From: Achromobacter aegrifaciens | GTDB taxonomy: Bacteria; Pseudomonadota; Gammaproteobacteria; Burkholderiales; Burkholderiaceae_B | DNA length: 64,000 nt | Assembly (NCBI RefSeq): GCF_902859735.1 | Contig: NZ_CADIJY010000002.1 | Span: 496,001 to 560,000, forward strand | Reading direction: 5' to 3' | Part shown: one piece after another, positions 33,262 through 43,219 of the stretch | How the letters are laid out: each line of letters opens with the position of its first letter | Numbering within the stretch: the stretch's first letter is position 1 | Notes under the pieces: model-generated | Told to the model about the DNA's origin: nothing | What the model saw: only the letters and a program-made list of their open reading frames with translations | The model's database searches: none | Position numbers and translations under genes: made by a program

Positions 33262-34853
33262 GGCTGCCTCCCCTGCGCCGGCGCGGCCTTGCGTGCGTCT
33301 TCGATCGCGAATTTCTGCTTCAAGAAGCCGGCCGGCGACAGGCTCAGGTTGCGCAGCCAGACCTCGTCGGACGCGGCTTGCGGCGCCTGCGTGCGGATCA
33401 TCTTGCCCGCGCCCTTGTCGCTGTCCACGCGGGTCTCGTCCGGTTTCTCCGAGTCGTCGTCCTGTTGCTCGCTTTCGGCGGCGGCGATCAATCTGGCGAC
33501 CAGTTCGCGGTTTTCGCGCGCCTCGGGAAAATCCGGCCGCAGGCGCAGCGCCTGGTCGTACGCCGCCAGCGCGGCGTCGTAGCTGCGCAGACGGACCTGG
33601 GTATTGCCCAGATAGAAGTCGCCTTCGGGCGTGTCCAGTTTGGCGAATGCGGCCAGCGCCGCCTGATAGTCGCCGGCGTCATAGGCGGCGCGACCCTTCC
33701 AGTAAGGATCAGCATACAAGGCGGCGGCCTCGGCATAGCGCTTGTGTTCATAGGCCCAGCGGCCCTGCTGGTCGGGCGTGAAAAAGGCGTCGGCCAGCGC
33801 GCCTGCTTCCGCGCGCGGGGTATGCAGCGTAGCCGTGGCGGCGAGCAGCAGGCAGGCCGTCCAGTTGATGTTCCAGCCGCGCCGCAGCGCCAGCAATGCC
33901 AGCAGCGCCAGCGGCCAGCACAGCCAATAGCCGGCGTCCTTCCAGTGCAGCGGCTTGTCCGCGTCCTGCACCTCCTGGAAGTGCCGTTCGGCATGCAGCG
34001 TCACCCAGTCCAGGTCCTCGTCGTTCAGGGTCAGGCTGCCCAGCGGCGCGCGGGCGGCTTGCGCCAGCTGTTTCAGCGCATCCTCGTCGAAACTACCCAG
34101 CAAGGGCCGGCCCTGCGCGTCGAGGCGCGGCTGGCCGCGGGCGTCGCGCACCACGCCGCCATCGCGCGTGCCCGCCGCCCACACCAGGATCTGGAAGGAA
34201 TTGGCCCGCGCCAGGCGCTCGACTTCGGCCAGCTGGCCGGTGTCCGCGCCGTCCGTCACCAGCAGCAGGGTGCCGCCCGCCTCGCCCGCTTGCAGCAGGC
34301 TCGCGGCCAGCGAGATCGCGCCCGCTGCATCCTTGCCGGGCGCGGCGATGAGCCCGGTGGACAGGGCCTGCACGAACATGTCGGGCAAGGCGGGGTCGTC
34401 GGTCGGCGGCAACACCAGATGCGCCGAACCGGCATAGCCGATCAGGCCCGTCTTGGCGCCTGCGCGCCGTTTCAGCAGATCGCGCAGCTTGCGTTTGGCG
34501 GCCTCCAGCCGGCTGGGCGGCAGATCCGCCGCGTCCATCGAGGGCGACAGGTCGACCGCCGCGATCAGGGGCGCAAGATTGTCCAGGAAGGCCGGGCGGT
34601 CCTGCTGCCACGTCGGCCCGGCAGCGGCGAAGCCGCCCAGCGCCAGCAAGGCGGCCAGCAGTTGCGCGGGCCGCGGCCCGCGGCTGCCCTGCGTGCGCAC
34701 GGTCAGGTATGGCAGCAGCGCCGGCGCGATGTTGCTGCGCCAGCCGAGCCGGCCGTCCTCGTCGCGCCGCCGCCAAAGCACAAAGGCCGCGGCCGCGACC
34801 GCCAGCAGCCACCAGGGGCGCAGGAAATGGAAGGCGCTCAGGTCGATTTCCAT
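33258..34853 (-). CDS. vWA-TPR protein (BatB/BatC fusion)
   Basis: 531 residues. Two membrane segments near the N-terminus (about 12-28 and 63-80), a vWA domain (about 93-270) with metal-site DLSPS at 101-105 and a later TDGAD, membrane segments about 310-350, then TPR repeats (about 360-470: KRYAEAAALYADPYWKGRAAYDAGDYQAAL) and an acidic tail. In Bacteroidetes BatB and BatC are separate; here they are one chain. It should work with BatA, BatD and MoxR. Overlaps the BatA-like gene by 16 bases and BatD by 4. Confidence 0.87.
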   Translation of the reverse strand: MEIDLSAFHFLRPWWLLAVAAAAFVLWRRRDEDGRLGWRSNIAPALLPYLTVRTQGSRGPRPAQLLAALLALGGFAAAGPTWQQDRPAFLDNLAPLIAAVDLSPSMDAADLPPSRLEAAKRKLRDLLKRRAGAKTGLIGYAGSAHLVLPPTDDPALPDMFVQALSTGLIAAPGKDAAGAISLAASLLQAGEAGGTLLLVTDGADTGQLAEVERLARANSFQILVWAAGTRDGGVVRDARGQPRLDAQGRPLLGSFDEDALKQLAQAARAPLGSLTLNDEDLDWVTLHAERHFQEVQDADKPLHWKDAGYWLCWPLALLALLALRRGWNINWTACLLLAATATLHTPRAEAGALADAFFTPDQQGRWAYEHKRYAEAAALYADPYWKGRAAYDAGDYQAALAAFAKLDTPEGDFYLGNTQVRLRSYDAALAAYDQALRLRPDFPEARENRELVARLIAAAESEQQDDDSEKPDETRVDSDKGAGKMIRTQAPQAASDEVWLRNLSLSPAGFLKQKFAIEDARKAAPAQGRQP

Positions 34854-35860
34854 CCGCCCTCCTCCACGCGCGCATCCCCTTGCGGCCTGCCGCCGCGCCG
34901 CCAGCCGCCCAGCGCCGCCGCCAGATGCCAGCCAGCCAGCAGCAACAGCGCCAGGCCCAGCGGCACCCAGAAGAAATCCTGCTTCGGCTGGTGGCGCAAT
35001 TCGCGCACTTCATGCGGCGTGATGCGGTCCAGTTCGGCGTAGACCTGCCGTAGCGACGTCTGGTCTTGCGCCTGGAAAAAACGGCCCCCGGTCTTGGCTG
35101 CGATCGCGCGCAAGGCGTCGAAATCGACCTTCTCCTCGCCCTGCGCCTGCGGATCGCCTATGCCCACGGTATGCACGACGATATGGCGCGCGGCCGCCAT
35201 GGCCGCGGCGCGGTCCGGCGGCACGGCGCTGCCGGTATCGTTGCCGTCCGTCAGCAGGATCAGGACCTGGTCGTGTTCGCCGGCATGCTCGAACTGCTTG
35301 ATCGCCACGCCGATGGCATCGCCGATGGCGGTATTGGGCCCGGCCATGCGCGTGCTTACCTGGCCGAGCAGCAGCTTGAGCGTGGCATGGTCCTGGGTCA
35401 GCGGCGCCTGGGGATAGGCGGCGGTGCCGAACACGATCAGTCCAAGCCGGTCGTCCTTGCGGCGGTCGATGAAATCGGCCACCACGGCCTTGACGCCGCT
35501 CAAGCGGTCCTCGCGGCGGCCGTCCGGCGCCACGAAGTCCTCGGTCTCCATGGATTGCGAGATATCGATGGCCAGCAGCAGGTCGCGCACCGGCTGGCGA
35601 TGCTCCAGCGGCGGCTCGACCCGTTCGGGCCGCGCCAGCGCCAGGACCAGCAGCAGCCACACCAGCGCGTTCAAGGCCAGTTGCCAGCGGTCGCCGCGCA
35701 CGCCGGGGCGCTGCGGCGTCTGGCCGGTGCTGCGCGCCACCGATTCGAAGAATGGAATGCGTACGGCGCTGCGCCGCTGCACATACGGCGGCAGATAGCG
35801 GTACGCCAGCCAGCCCAGCGGCAGCAGCGCCAGCAGCCAGGGATATTCAAGCCGCCACAT
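34838..35860 (-). CDS. vWA membrane protein (BatA-like)
   Basis: 340 residues from the ATG at 35860. Membrane segments at about 5-20 and 60-76, a vWA domain (about 90-280) with intact metal site DISQS at 99-103 and TDGND, and a C-terminal membrane segment (about 305-325). The vWA domain is expected to face the periplasm or cytoplasm as an adaptor for MoxR-dependent assembly. The gene overlaps its neighbours on both sides (DUF4381 by 14 bases, vWA-TPR by 16). Confidence 0.88.
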   Translation of the reverse strand: MWRLEYPWLLALLPLGWLAYRYLPPYVQRRSAVRIPFFESVARSTGQTPQRPGVRGDRWQLALNALVWLLLVLALARPERVEPPLEHRQPVRDLLLAIDISQSMETEDFVAPDGRREDRLSGVKAVVADFIDRRKDDRLGLIVFGTAAYPQAPLTQDHATLKLLLGQVSTRMAGPNTAIGDAIGVAIKQFEHAGEHDQVLILLTDGNDTGSAVPPDRAAAMAAARHIVVHTVGIGDPQAQGEEKVDFDALRAIAAKTGGRFFQAQDQTSLRQVYAELDRITPHEVRELRHQPKQDFFWVPLGLALLLLAGWHLAAALGGWRRGGRPQGDARVEEGGWKST

Positions 35861-36347
35861 GGTGACGCTCCATCCATTGCCGGCTGGCGGCGAACAAGGT
35901 CCGCACGCGCGCGGGGTCGATGGCCCGCAAGGTCTCGGGCGGCGCATACGCCAGCGCGCGCAGCAGCACGGCCGCGTCGGGCGGAAACACGGCCACGCCG
36001 GCATCCATGAAGGCGACCCACTCCGCGCCTTGCAGCGCGCCGACCCGGTCGCGGTCCGCTGCCGCCACCGACGACAGGCCGACGCGCTTGAGCAGATCCG
36101 GCAAGGCGCGTGCGGCCAGGGGATCCGCCTGTGCTTCGCGCCGCAGCGCTTCCAGCATGCGCAGCCCTGCGCGGCGGTAGCCATTGCGTCGGTGGCGGCG
36201 CGCCATCCGCCACGCGGCCCATGTGGCCAGCGCCAGCACCACGGCCAGCACGACCAGCCAGCCCCAGGTCTGCGGCCAGTAGCTGACCGGCTCGGGCAGC
36301 GGCAACTGACGCAGCTGTTCGATGGACGGAGCGGCGTCGGCGTTCAT
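35847..36347 (-). CDS. DUF4381 single-pass membrane protein
   Basis: 166 residues. A short N-terminal stretch (LRQLPLPEPVSYWPQTWGW) precedes a membrane segment (about 29-48), then a basic stretch and a helical cytoplasmic domain. This is the standard DUF4381 pattern and position: between DUF58 and BatA in MoxR operons. It starts within the DUF58 stop (ATGA overlap at 36344-36347). Function unknown; probably a structural partner of the vWA proteins. Confidence 0.85.
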   Translation of the reverse strand: MNADAAPSIEQLRQLPLPEPVSYWPQTWGWLVVLAVVLALATWAAWRMARRHRRNGYRRAGLRMLEALRREAQADPLAARALPDLLKRVGLSSVAAADRDRVGALQGAEWVAFMDAGVAVFPPDAAVLLRALAYAPPETLRAIDPARVRTLFAASRQWMERHHVAA

Positions 36348-37303
36348 GCCCGGCCCCTGGCTTGCGCACGACTGGCCTGGCGGCCGAGCTCGCGGCGCAA
36401 CTGCGCCACGGTGTCGTCCGCCGTATCGATGGACAAGAGCGGCACGCGGCTGCGGCGCAGCAGCTCGGCCACGTCGTGCAGGCGTCCTGAAAAGAAGTCC
36501 GACAGCGGCTCGCGTACCTGCTTGCGATCCGCGGCGACTTCGACCTGCAGCTCGCCCTGCGTCACCACCAGCCGGCCGCTCAGGGGAATGCGCAACGCCA
36601 GCGGGTCATACACCAGCGTTGCGACCACATCGTTATGCGCGGCCAGCGTGCGCAAGAGGCGCAAGGTAGCGTCATCGGCGCCGGCAAAATCGCTGATCAG
36701 GCAGACCAGGCAATCGTGCGGCGCGTGCGCCAGCGCCCCTTGCAGCGCTTCGTTCAGCCGTCCGGACGCGTCCACATCGGGTTGGTCCGCGCCCATGGAC
36801 TGGCTGCGCCGCGCAATGGCGGCGAACAGGGCCTGGATGCGTTCGCGGCTGCGCAGCGGACGCACGTTGTCGATGCCCGCATCGCTGAACACCAGGCCGC
36901 CCACGCGGTCCCCCGCCAGATAGGCCATCCAGGCCGACAGCGCCGCGATGCGCGCGGCCACGACAGACTTGAAGCTGCGCACCGAACCGAAATACATGCC
37001 CATGCGCTGATCCACCACCACCAGCGCCGGACGGTCGCGCTCCTCGCTGTAGGTGCGCACATAGGGCTTGCCCAACCGCTGTGAGGCGCGCCAGTCCAGC
37101 TGGCGCAGATCGTCTCCGGGCAGATAGCGGCGCAGCTCCTCGAAGTCCAGGCCGCGCCCGCGCAGGCGCGAGCCATGCTGGCCGGCCAGAATGCTGCGCA
37201 CCGGCTGGCGGCTGAAGAACCCCAGGCCGCGCGCGGCGGGTTCCAGCGCCATCAGGTCCTTGATGTGGACCTGGACTTCCGGGGAAGGAGCGGCGGAAGG
37301 CAT
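36344..37303 (-). CDS. DUF58 domain protein
   Basis: 319 residues with no signal or membrane segment. The family block is clear: GRGLDFEELRRYLPGDDLRQLDWRASQRLGKPYVRTYSEERDRPALVVVD (residues 48-97, quoted for location only in part). A degenerate vWA fold follows (VDQRMGMYFGS). DUF58 proteins always accompany MoxR ATPases and are thought to be adaptor or substrate partners. Seven bases separate it from moxR, and it overlaps DUF4381. Confidence 0.88.
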   Translation of the reverse strand: MPSAAPSPEVQVHIKDLMALEPAARGLGFFSRQPVRSILAGQHGSRLRGRGLDFEELRRYLPGDDLRQLDWRASQRLGKPYVRTYSEERDRPALVVVDQRMGMYFGSVRSFKSVVAARIAALSAWMAYLAGDRVGGLVFSDAGIDNVRPLRSRERIQALFAAIARRSQSMGADQPDVDASGRLNEALQGALAHAPHDCLVCLISDFAGADDATLRLLRTLAAHNDVVATLVYDPLALRIPLSGRLVVTQGELQVEVAADRKQVREPLSDFFSGRLHDVAELLRRSRVPLLSIDTADDTVAQLRRELGRQASRAQARGRA

Positions 37304-37310
37304 GGCGGGC

Positions 37311-38288
<978 letters not shown>

Positions 38289-38310
38289 TTCCTCTCCTGC
38301 GTGATGCGGG

Positions 38311-39474
38311 CTAGCGGCTGGCGATGCCGTTCCTGGCTGTCTGGGCCAGTTTCCATTGCGCGGGCGTCATGACGGTGCGGAATCCCAGGTGCGACATGCC
38401 GTTCATCGGATCCGTGCCGCGCCGGGCGCTGGTGCGGTAGCTGATGCAATAGGTGTCGCTGCACAGGAACGAGCCGCCGCGCGTCACGCGCTTGGGCGCG
38501 GCCGGCGGCACGATGCCGTCGTCGGGGTCGTAGCTGTCGGCCGGCCCTGCCGGATCCGCGGGCGGCTGGCGGTACTGCGCCTGGATCTTGAAGGCGTCGG
38601 CGCGGTACCAGTCGGCGGTCCATTGCCAGACGTTGCCGGCCATGTCGTACAGCCCATAGCCATTGGGCGAGAAGCTGCCCACCGGCATGGTGCCGACCTG
38701 TACCTTTTCATCCTTCACCACCGGAAACGGCTGCTGTTGCTGCGTGTCCCAGATATTGGCCATGGCCTTGCCCTGCGGCAGCAGCTCCTCGCCCCAGGCA
38801 TAGGTGGCCTGCTCCAGCCCGCCGCGCGCGGCCATTTCCCATTCGGATTCCGTCGGCAGGCGCTTGCCCGCCCATTTGGCATAGGCCATGGCGTCCTGGT
38901 ACGACACCTGCACCACCGGGTGGTCGTCCTTGCCGGCGATGGAGCTGCCCGGTCCTTGCGGATGGCGCCAGTTCGCGCCGGGCACATAGCGCCACCAGCG
39001 CGAATAGTCGCGCAGCGAGACCTCGCTTTCGGTGCCGACGAACACCATGGCGCCGGGCACCAGCAGGCTGTCGTCCGGGCGCGGCGTGCCAGGCGGCAAC
39101 TGCACCTTCAAGTCTTCCCACCGCGGCTTCTGCTCGGCCGTCGTGACGTAGCCGGTGGCCTCGACGAAGCGGCGGAACTGCGCGTTGGTCACGTCGTTCA
39201 CGTCCATCCAGAAGCCGCTGACGGATACCTTGTGCGCCGGCATTTCATTGGGCTGGGCCAGTTTGTGGCTGCTGCCCATCAGGAACTCGCGCCCGGGTAC
39301 CCAGGCCATGCCCGCCGGGCCGCTCTTGCCGTCGCCCAGCACCACCTTCACCGCTTCGGGCGGCCCGTCCTTGCCCATGACCACATAGGCGGTGCTGGCG
39401 CCCGCGCCCAGCACCACGCCGGCCAGCAGCAATGCGCTGGCGTAGCGTGTCTTTCCTGTTGTCTGCTTTGCCAT
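38311..39474 (-). CDS. Formylglycine-generating enzyme (SUMF1 family), with N-terminal signal/anchor
   Basis: 387 residues from the ATG at 39474; a GTG at 39483 would add three residues. Residues about 10-33 form a hydrophobic signal or anchor (ASALLLAGVVLGAGASTAYVV). The FGE-sulfatase domain (about 50-375) has WVPGREFLMGSS, LPTESEWEMAARGG, GLYDMAGNVWQW and the C-terminal SFLCSDTYCISYRTSARRG with both active Cys (338 and 343), spaced by five like the human Cys336/Cys341. So it is probably a true, copper-dependent aerobic FGE and not a degenerate SUMF1 relative. It should oxidise Cys93 of the arylsulfatase, apparently outside the cytoplasm. Confidence 0.9.
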   Translation of the reverse strand: MAKQTTGKTRYASALLLAGVVLGAGASTAYVVMGKDGPPEAVKVVLGDGKSGPAGMAWVPGREFLMGSSHKLAQPNEMPAHKVSVSGFWMDVNDVTNAQFRRFVEATGYVTTAEQKPRWEDLKVQLPPGTPRPDDSLLVPGAMVFVGTESEVSLRDYSRWWRYVPGANWRHPQGPGSSIAGKDDHPVVQVSYQDAMAYAKWAGKRLPTESEWEMAARGGLEQATYAWGEELLPQGKAMANIWDTQQQQPFPVVKDEKVQVGTMPVGSFSPNGYGLYDMAGNVWQWTADWYRADAFKIQAQYRQPPADPAGPADSYDPDDGIVPPAAPKRVTRGGSFLCSDTYCISYRTSARRGTDPMNGMSHLGFRTVMTPAQWKLAQTARNGIASR

Positions 39475-39554
39475 TTCAATCACCCGAAAGCTGATGGTTC
39501 AGGCGTGGCGGTGCCGCGCCCGGGGCTGGCAGCCCCTTGAAATCGTGCTGACGT

Positions 39555-40520
39555 TCAGAACACCAGCGTCGCGGTCGCCATGACCGTATCGTTGCTGTCC
39601 AGACGCTTCGTGCTGCTGATCGTAGGTACCCAGCGCAGGCTGAGGGACAAGGAGCGCTTGTCCGCCAGCTTCGTGTCATAGGTCAGGATCGGGCCCAGCG
39701 CCCAGTCGCGCCCCTTGAAGCCGTTGAGCCGGTCGGCCGTCGGTCCCGAATCGCTGCCCAGTTGCTGGATGGTGCCCAGGATCAGGCCCGCGCTCACCCC
39801 GTTGCTGAAGATCTTGCGGCCCATCACGTCCATGCTGAACAGCGGCGCGTTGCGATAGTCCGTGGCGTTGTTGCGGGTGTAGAACTGGACGCCGGCCACG
39901 GTATCCAGTTGAAAACCGGATTCCGGAAATATCTTGGTGTAGGCCACCTGAGGAATGAAGGTCCAGTTGTTCAGGCTGGGGTTGGCCATGTCGTCGGCGT
40001 TGTACTTGCCGGTGGGCGCCCAGATGTTCAGGCTGAGCGCCATGTGCGAGGTTTCGGAAAAGTGATAGCCCGCGATGATGGGCGAGAAGTACAGGTCGAA
40101 CAGGTTTGAGGCGGTATCGCTTTGGTCTATGCTGCGCCCGCCTGGTCCCGTCACGGTGGAATTCACCTTGGTCCAGACGTAGGGCAAGGTGAAGCTGGAC
40201 GCGAAGTTCCAGCGCCCCGGCCCGGTGTCCCAGGTCTTGAGGACCGTGGCCAGGGTGAACGCGACTTTCGCGTCCAGGCCCAGCGAGGTACGGCCTCCTA
40301 CCGGCACTTCGCGGCTGCCGCCCACGGTGCCGTCCAGGTAGATCTGCGACAGGTTGACGGCCCAGATAGGCTCGGGAGACACGATGCCGGCGTTGGGCTG
40401 CACGTTGGTGCCGGTGATCTGGCGGCCCAGCGCCCCTTCAGTGGCCCAGGCGGCAGACGGCAGCACCAATCCGGCCAGAACCGCCAACCACCCTGCAACT
40501 GCCGCAATCGCGCTCCGCAT
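39555..40520 (-). CDS. SphA / phenol-MetA-degradation family outer-membrane barrel protein
   Basis: 321 residues with a signal peptide (1-26, ending AWA) and a beta-rich body that ends in VF, the usual Phe-terminal signal for outer-membrane insertion. Blocks like NLSQIYLDGTVGG and SLNIWAPTGKY resemble the SphA/Phenol_MetA_deg family (COG4313), thought to form channels for hydrophobic substrates. GGAG lies seven bases before the start. It follows a second barrel gene by 37 bases and precedes the FGE, so import of a sulfated or aromatic substrate is a fair inference. Confidence 0.8.
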   Translation of the reverse strand: MRSAIAAVAGWLAVLAGLVLPSAAWATEGALGRQITGTNVQPNAGIVSPEPIWAVNLSQIYLDGTVGGSREVPVGGRTSLGLDAKVAFTLATVLKTWDTGPGRWNFASSFTLPYVWTKVNSTVTGPGGRSIDQSDTASNLFDLYFSPIIAGYHFSETSHMALSLNIWAPTGKYNADDMANPSLNNWTFIPQVAYTKIFPESGFQLDTVAGVQFYTRNNATDYRNAPLFSMDVMGRKIFSNGVSAGLILGTIQQLGSDSGPTADRLNGFKGRDWALGPILTYDTKLADKRSLSLSLRWVPTISSTKRLDSNDTVMATATLVF

Positions 40521-40557
40521 CCCTACACTCCGAAAGACCAGAAAAACGCTGACGGGA

Positions 40558-41385
40558 TCAATTCCCGAAGGTGATGTTCAAGCCGGCGAACAGCGTGAAC
40601 TGAGGCAGGCCCTCCCCCTTGTGCGCAACCGTCCATTGCGGTTCCGCGAACACGTTGAAGATGTTCTTCCCGACGCGCCAGGCCTTGCCCGCGCCCAGCC
40701 CCAAGGGAATGTAGTAGTCGTTCTTCTGCAGGTCGAAGGTCCAGGTTGCGGTGGACCTCAAATACCAGCCTTGCGGCAGATTGCGTATCAGGAACGGCTG
40801 GAAGGTGGCGGTGTGCACCGTGTCGCGCGCATTCTGGCCGGCGAAGGAATGCTGCCATTGCACCAGCGCGCCCAGCAGCCCTTCCTTGCTGGCATGCACC
40901 GCCACGCCGGCCAGCCCGGCGGACCATTTGCCCGCTCCCAGCTCGCTGCTGGTCGCGCTGGGCATGGTCAGCATCGGCCCAACGCCCAGGTCCACCGCGC
41001 CCTGCTGCAACAGGAAAATGTCGAACACATTGATGTCGCCCAGGCCGGTCTTGTAGCTGCCGTCGGCCTCGGGGCGCGTACTGACTGGGGCCGTGATGCG
41101 AAATATCTGCGGCACGCCGACGAGCTCGCCCGGCGCGACAGGGATCGTCGGCCGGATCAGGAAGTCGTTGGTGTGGGCGTTGCTGCCGAACAACTTCGGC
41201 GTGTAGTAATTCTGGAAATTCAACGACGCCGCCAGGTTCAGCGGGTTGTTGCTTTTGTTGGCGTCATCCGCCGACTGGGACTGGGCATGCGCAGGCTGCG
41301 CAAAGCACAGCGGCGCAGCCACCATCAGCCACGCCGCGATTCCTCTTCCACTGATTTCCTTGAATGCAGACTGCGTACTGCCCAT
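40558..41385 (-). CDS. Second putative outer-membrane barrel protein of phenol-MetA-like type
   Basis: 275 residues from the ATG at 41385; a longer frame to 41550 has no signal peptide at its start. Residues 1-34 are a signal peptide (MVAAPLCFAQPAHA). The body is beta-rich with repeated aromatic strands (SLNFQNYYTPKLFG, NDYYIPLGLGAGKAW) and ends FGN. It resembles neither a porin nor a TonB receptor; related in style to the next gene. First gene of the 15-kb minus-strand run. A weak GGGG is the only upstream ribosome-binding site. Confidence 0.75.
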   Translation of the reverse strand: MGSTQSAFKEISGRGIAAWLMVAAPLCFAQPAHAQSQSADDANKSNNPLNLAASLNFQNYYTPKLFGSNAHTNDFLIRPTIPVAPGELVGVPQIFRITAPVSTRPEADGSYKTGLGDINVFDIFLLQQGAVDLGVGPMLTMPSATSSELGAGKWSAGLAGVAVHASKEGLLGALVQWQHSFAGQNARDTVHTATFQPFLIRNLPQGWYLRSTATWTFDLQKNDYYIPLGLGAGKAWRVGKNIFNVFAEPQWTVAHKGEGLPQFTLFAGLNITFGN

Positions 41386-41582
41386 GCGATGTACCCCGGA
41401 AAGAGATAACAAAATGCAAAGACGCGCCGTACGGAAATGCTGATTTCGGCAAACCGCGCCGAGATCCAAAGTCGTGAAATCTGTCGCAATCTTCGCACAG
41501 AGTTTTACTTTCACCAATACTGGCCATAGGCTGTGATCTATTGCTTTCAAGGCGAAGAACGGATAAGGCGCAACACACAGGC

Positions 41583-41614
41583 AAAAAAATGGGGATGCCT
41601 TCAGGCATCCCCAT
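41583..41614 (-). terminator. Rho-independent terminator of the yoaE-like gene
   Basis: A perfect 11-bp stem, ATGGGGATGCC (41589-41599) with GGCATCCCCAT (41604-41614) around TTCA, followed on the minus strand by seven T (A-run 41583-41589 on plus). It lies 28 bases past the stop of the yoaE-like gene, so it ends that transcript and insulates the sulfatase run further along. Confidence 0.93.
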
Positions 41615-41641
41615 CGTGGTGCAGGCGCCGGTCGAGCGATA

Positions 41642-43219
41642 TCAGCCGGCTTGCGGCGCCTCTGCGCGCATCAGGCTGGCGCGCACCTGGTCGATGCGCA
41701 GGCCGTCGCGGCGGGTGACCTCGAAGCGCCAATCGCGCCACTCGATCGAGTCCCCGGCGTCAGGGATCCGGCCGCCGGCGCGCAACAAGCAGCCCGCCAG
41801 CGTCGCGTCCGGGTATTCCTCGGCCAGGTCCGGCGCGTCCAGCAGGCGCGCGGCTTCAGCGACGGCCAGGCGGCCTTCCAGCAGCCAGGTTCCGTCCGCC
41901 AGCTGCAAGGCTTCGGGCTGGTCTTCCTGATGCTCGGGCAGGTCGCCCGCAACGGCGGTCAGCACGTCCATGGGCGTGATCAGGCCCTCGCACACGCCGT
42001 GTTCGTCGACCACGATCAGCATGTGCTCGCGCGAACCGCGCAGCTCGTCCAGCACCTTCAGCACCGGCATGGTTTCCATCACGTAGCGCGGCTCGCGCGC
42101 CAGCTCCACCAGGTCGATCGGGCCAGGGTTCTGCAGCAGCGGCAGCAGGTCCTTGAAGTGCAGCACGCCCAGCACATTGGACGGATCGCCCGCGCACAGC
42201 GGCAGGCGGGAGTGGCCGCTGCCGAACTTTCGCACGATGGCCTCCGGCGTATCGGCCACGTCCAGCCAGACCATGTCGCCGCGCGCCACCATGATGGAGC
42301 GCACGTCCCGCCCGCCGATGGACAGCACGCGTTCGATCATGGTGCTTTCCTCGGGCGCGAAGGCCGGTTCGCCGTCCGCGCCGTCGACCAGCGCGGCCAC
42401 CTCGTCGGCCTGGCCGGCGGACTGCCCGGCGCGGCCGGCGCGCAGCAGGCGCAACACGGCCTGCGCGGTGCGCTGGCGGCGGCCCAGGGCGTGCGTGCCT
42501 TTCACGCGATTGCGGCGCGCCAGCTGATTGCACAGCTCGATCAGGATCGAGAAGCCGATCGCGGCATACAGATAGCCCTTGGGCACGTGGAAGCCCAGGC
42601 CTTCGGCCACCAGGCTGAAGCCGATCATCAGCAAGAGGCCCAGGCACAGGATCACCACGGTCGGGTGGCGGCCCACGAAAGCCATCAGCGGGCGGCTGGC
42701 CAGCATCATCACGGCCATGGCCACGATCACCGCGATCATCATGATGCTGAGGTCCTGCACCATGCCCACGGCGGTAATCACCGAGTCCAGCGAGAACACC
42801 GCATCCAGCACCACGATCTGCAGGATCACCTGCCAGAACACGGCATGCTGCGGCTTCTGGCCTTGCTCGTGGCTGGCGCTGCCTTCCACGCGTTCATGCA
42901 GCTCCATGGTGCCCTTGAAGAGCAGGAACAGGCCGCCCAGTATCAGGATCAGGTCGCGTCCGGAGATCTCAGCGCCCAGCAGCGTGAACATGGGTTCGGT
43001 CAGCGTGACCACCCATGCGATGCTCGCCAACAGGCCCAGGCGCATCACCATCGCCAGCGTCAGGCCGATCAGCCGCGCGCGGTTGCGCTGTTCGGGCGGC
43101 AGCTTGTCGGCCAGGATGGCGATGAACACCAGGTTGTCGATACCCAGCACAATTTCAAGCACGACCAGGGTCGCCAGGCCCAGCCAGGCGGTGGGGTCGG
43201 ACATCCAATCGAAAATCAT
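41642..43219 (-). CDS. yoaE: TerC-CBS-CorC_HlyC membrane protein (YoaE/YegH type)
   Basis: 525 residues from the ATG at 43219. Residues 1-240 form the seven-segment TerC domain ([41 protein letters not shown] with conserved Asp), then a linker, two CBS domains (about 295-420: [23 protein letters not shown]) and a CorC_HlyC domain (about 435-515). This is the E. coli YoaE/YegH layout. TerC proteins move Mn2+ or Ca2+ out, though for the CBS-linked class the ion is not proven. Single gene with its own terminator. Confidence 0.92.
   Translation of the reverse strand: MIFDWMSDPTAWLGLATLVVLEIVLGIDNLVFIAILADKLPPEQRNRARLIGLTLAMVMRLGLLASIAWVVTLTEPMFTLLGAEISGRDLILILGGLFLLFKGTMELHERVEGSASHEQGQKPQHAVFWQVILQIVVLDAVFSLDSVITAVGMVQDLSIMMIAVIVAMAVMMLASRPLMAFVGRHPTVVILCLGLLLMIGFSLVAEGLGFHVPKGYLYAAIGFSILIELCNQLARRNRVKGTHALGRRQRTAQAVLRLLRAGRAGQSAGQADEVAALVDGADGEPAFAPEESTMIERVLSIGGRDVRSIMVARGDMVWLDVADTPEAIVRKFGSGHSRLPLCAGDPSNVLGVLHFKDLLPLLQNPGPIDLVELAREPRYVMETMPVLKVLDELRGSREHMLIVVDEHGVCEGLITPMDVLTAVAGDLPEHQEDQPEALQLADGTWLLEGRLAVAEAARLLDAPDLAEEYPDATLAGCLLRAGGRIPDAGDSIEWRDWRFEVTRRDGLRIDQVRASLMRAEAPQAG

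Noticed and set aside
33123-35042. 639-codon plus-strand frame over the Bat genes
   Set aside because: Antisense to three well-supported genes; low-complexity Gln/Arg/Val content and no ribosome-binding site.
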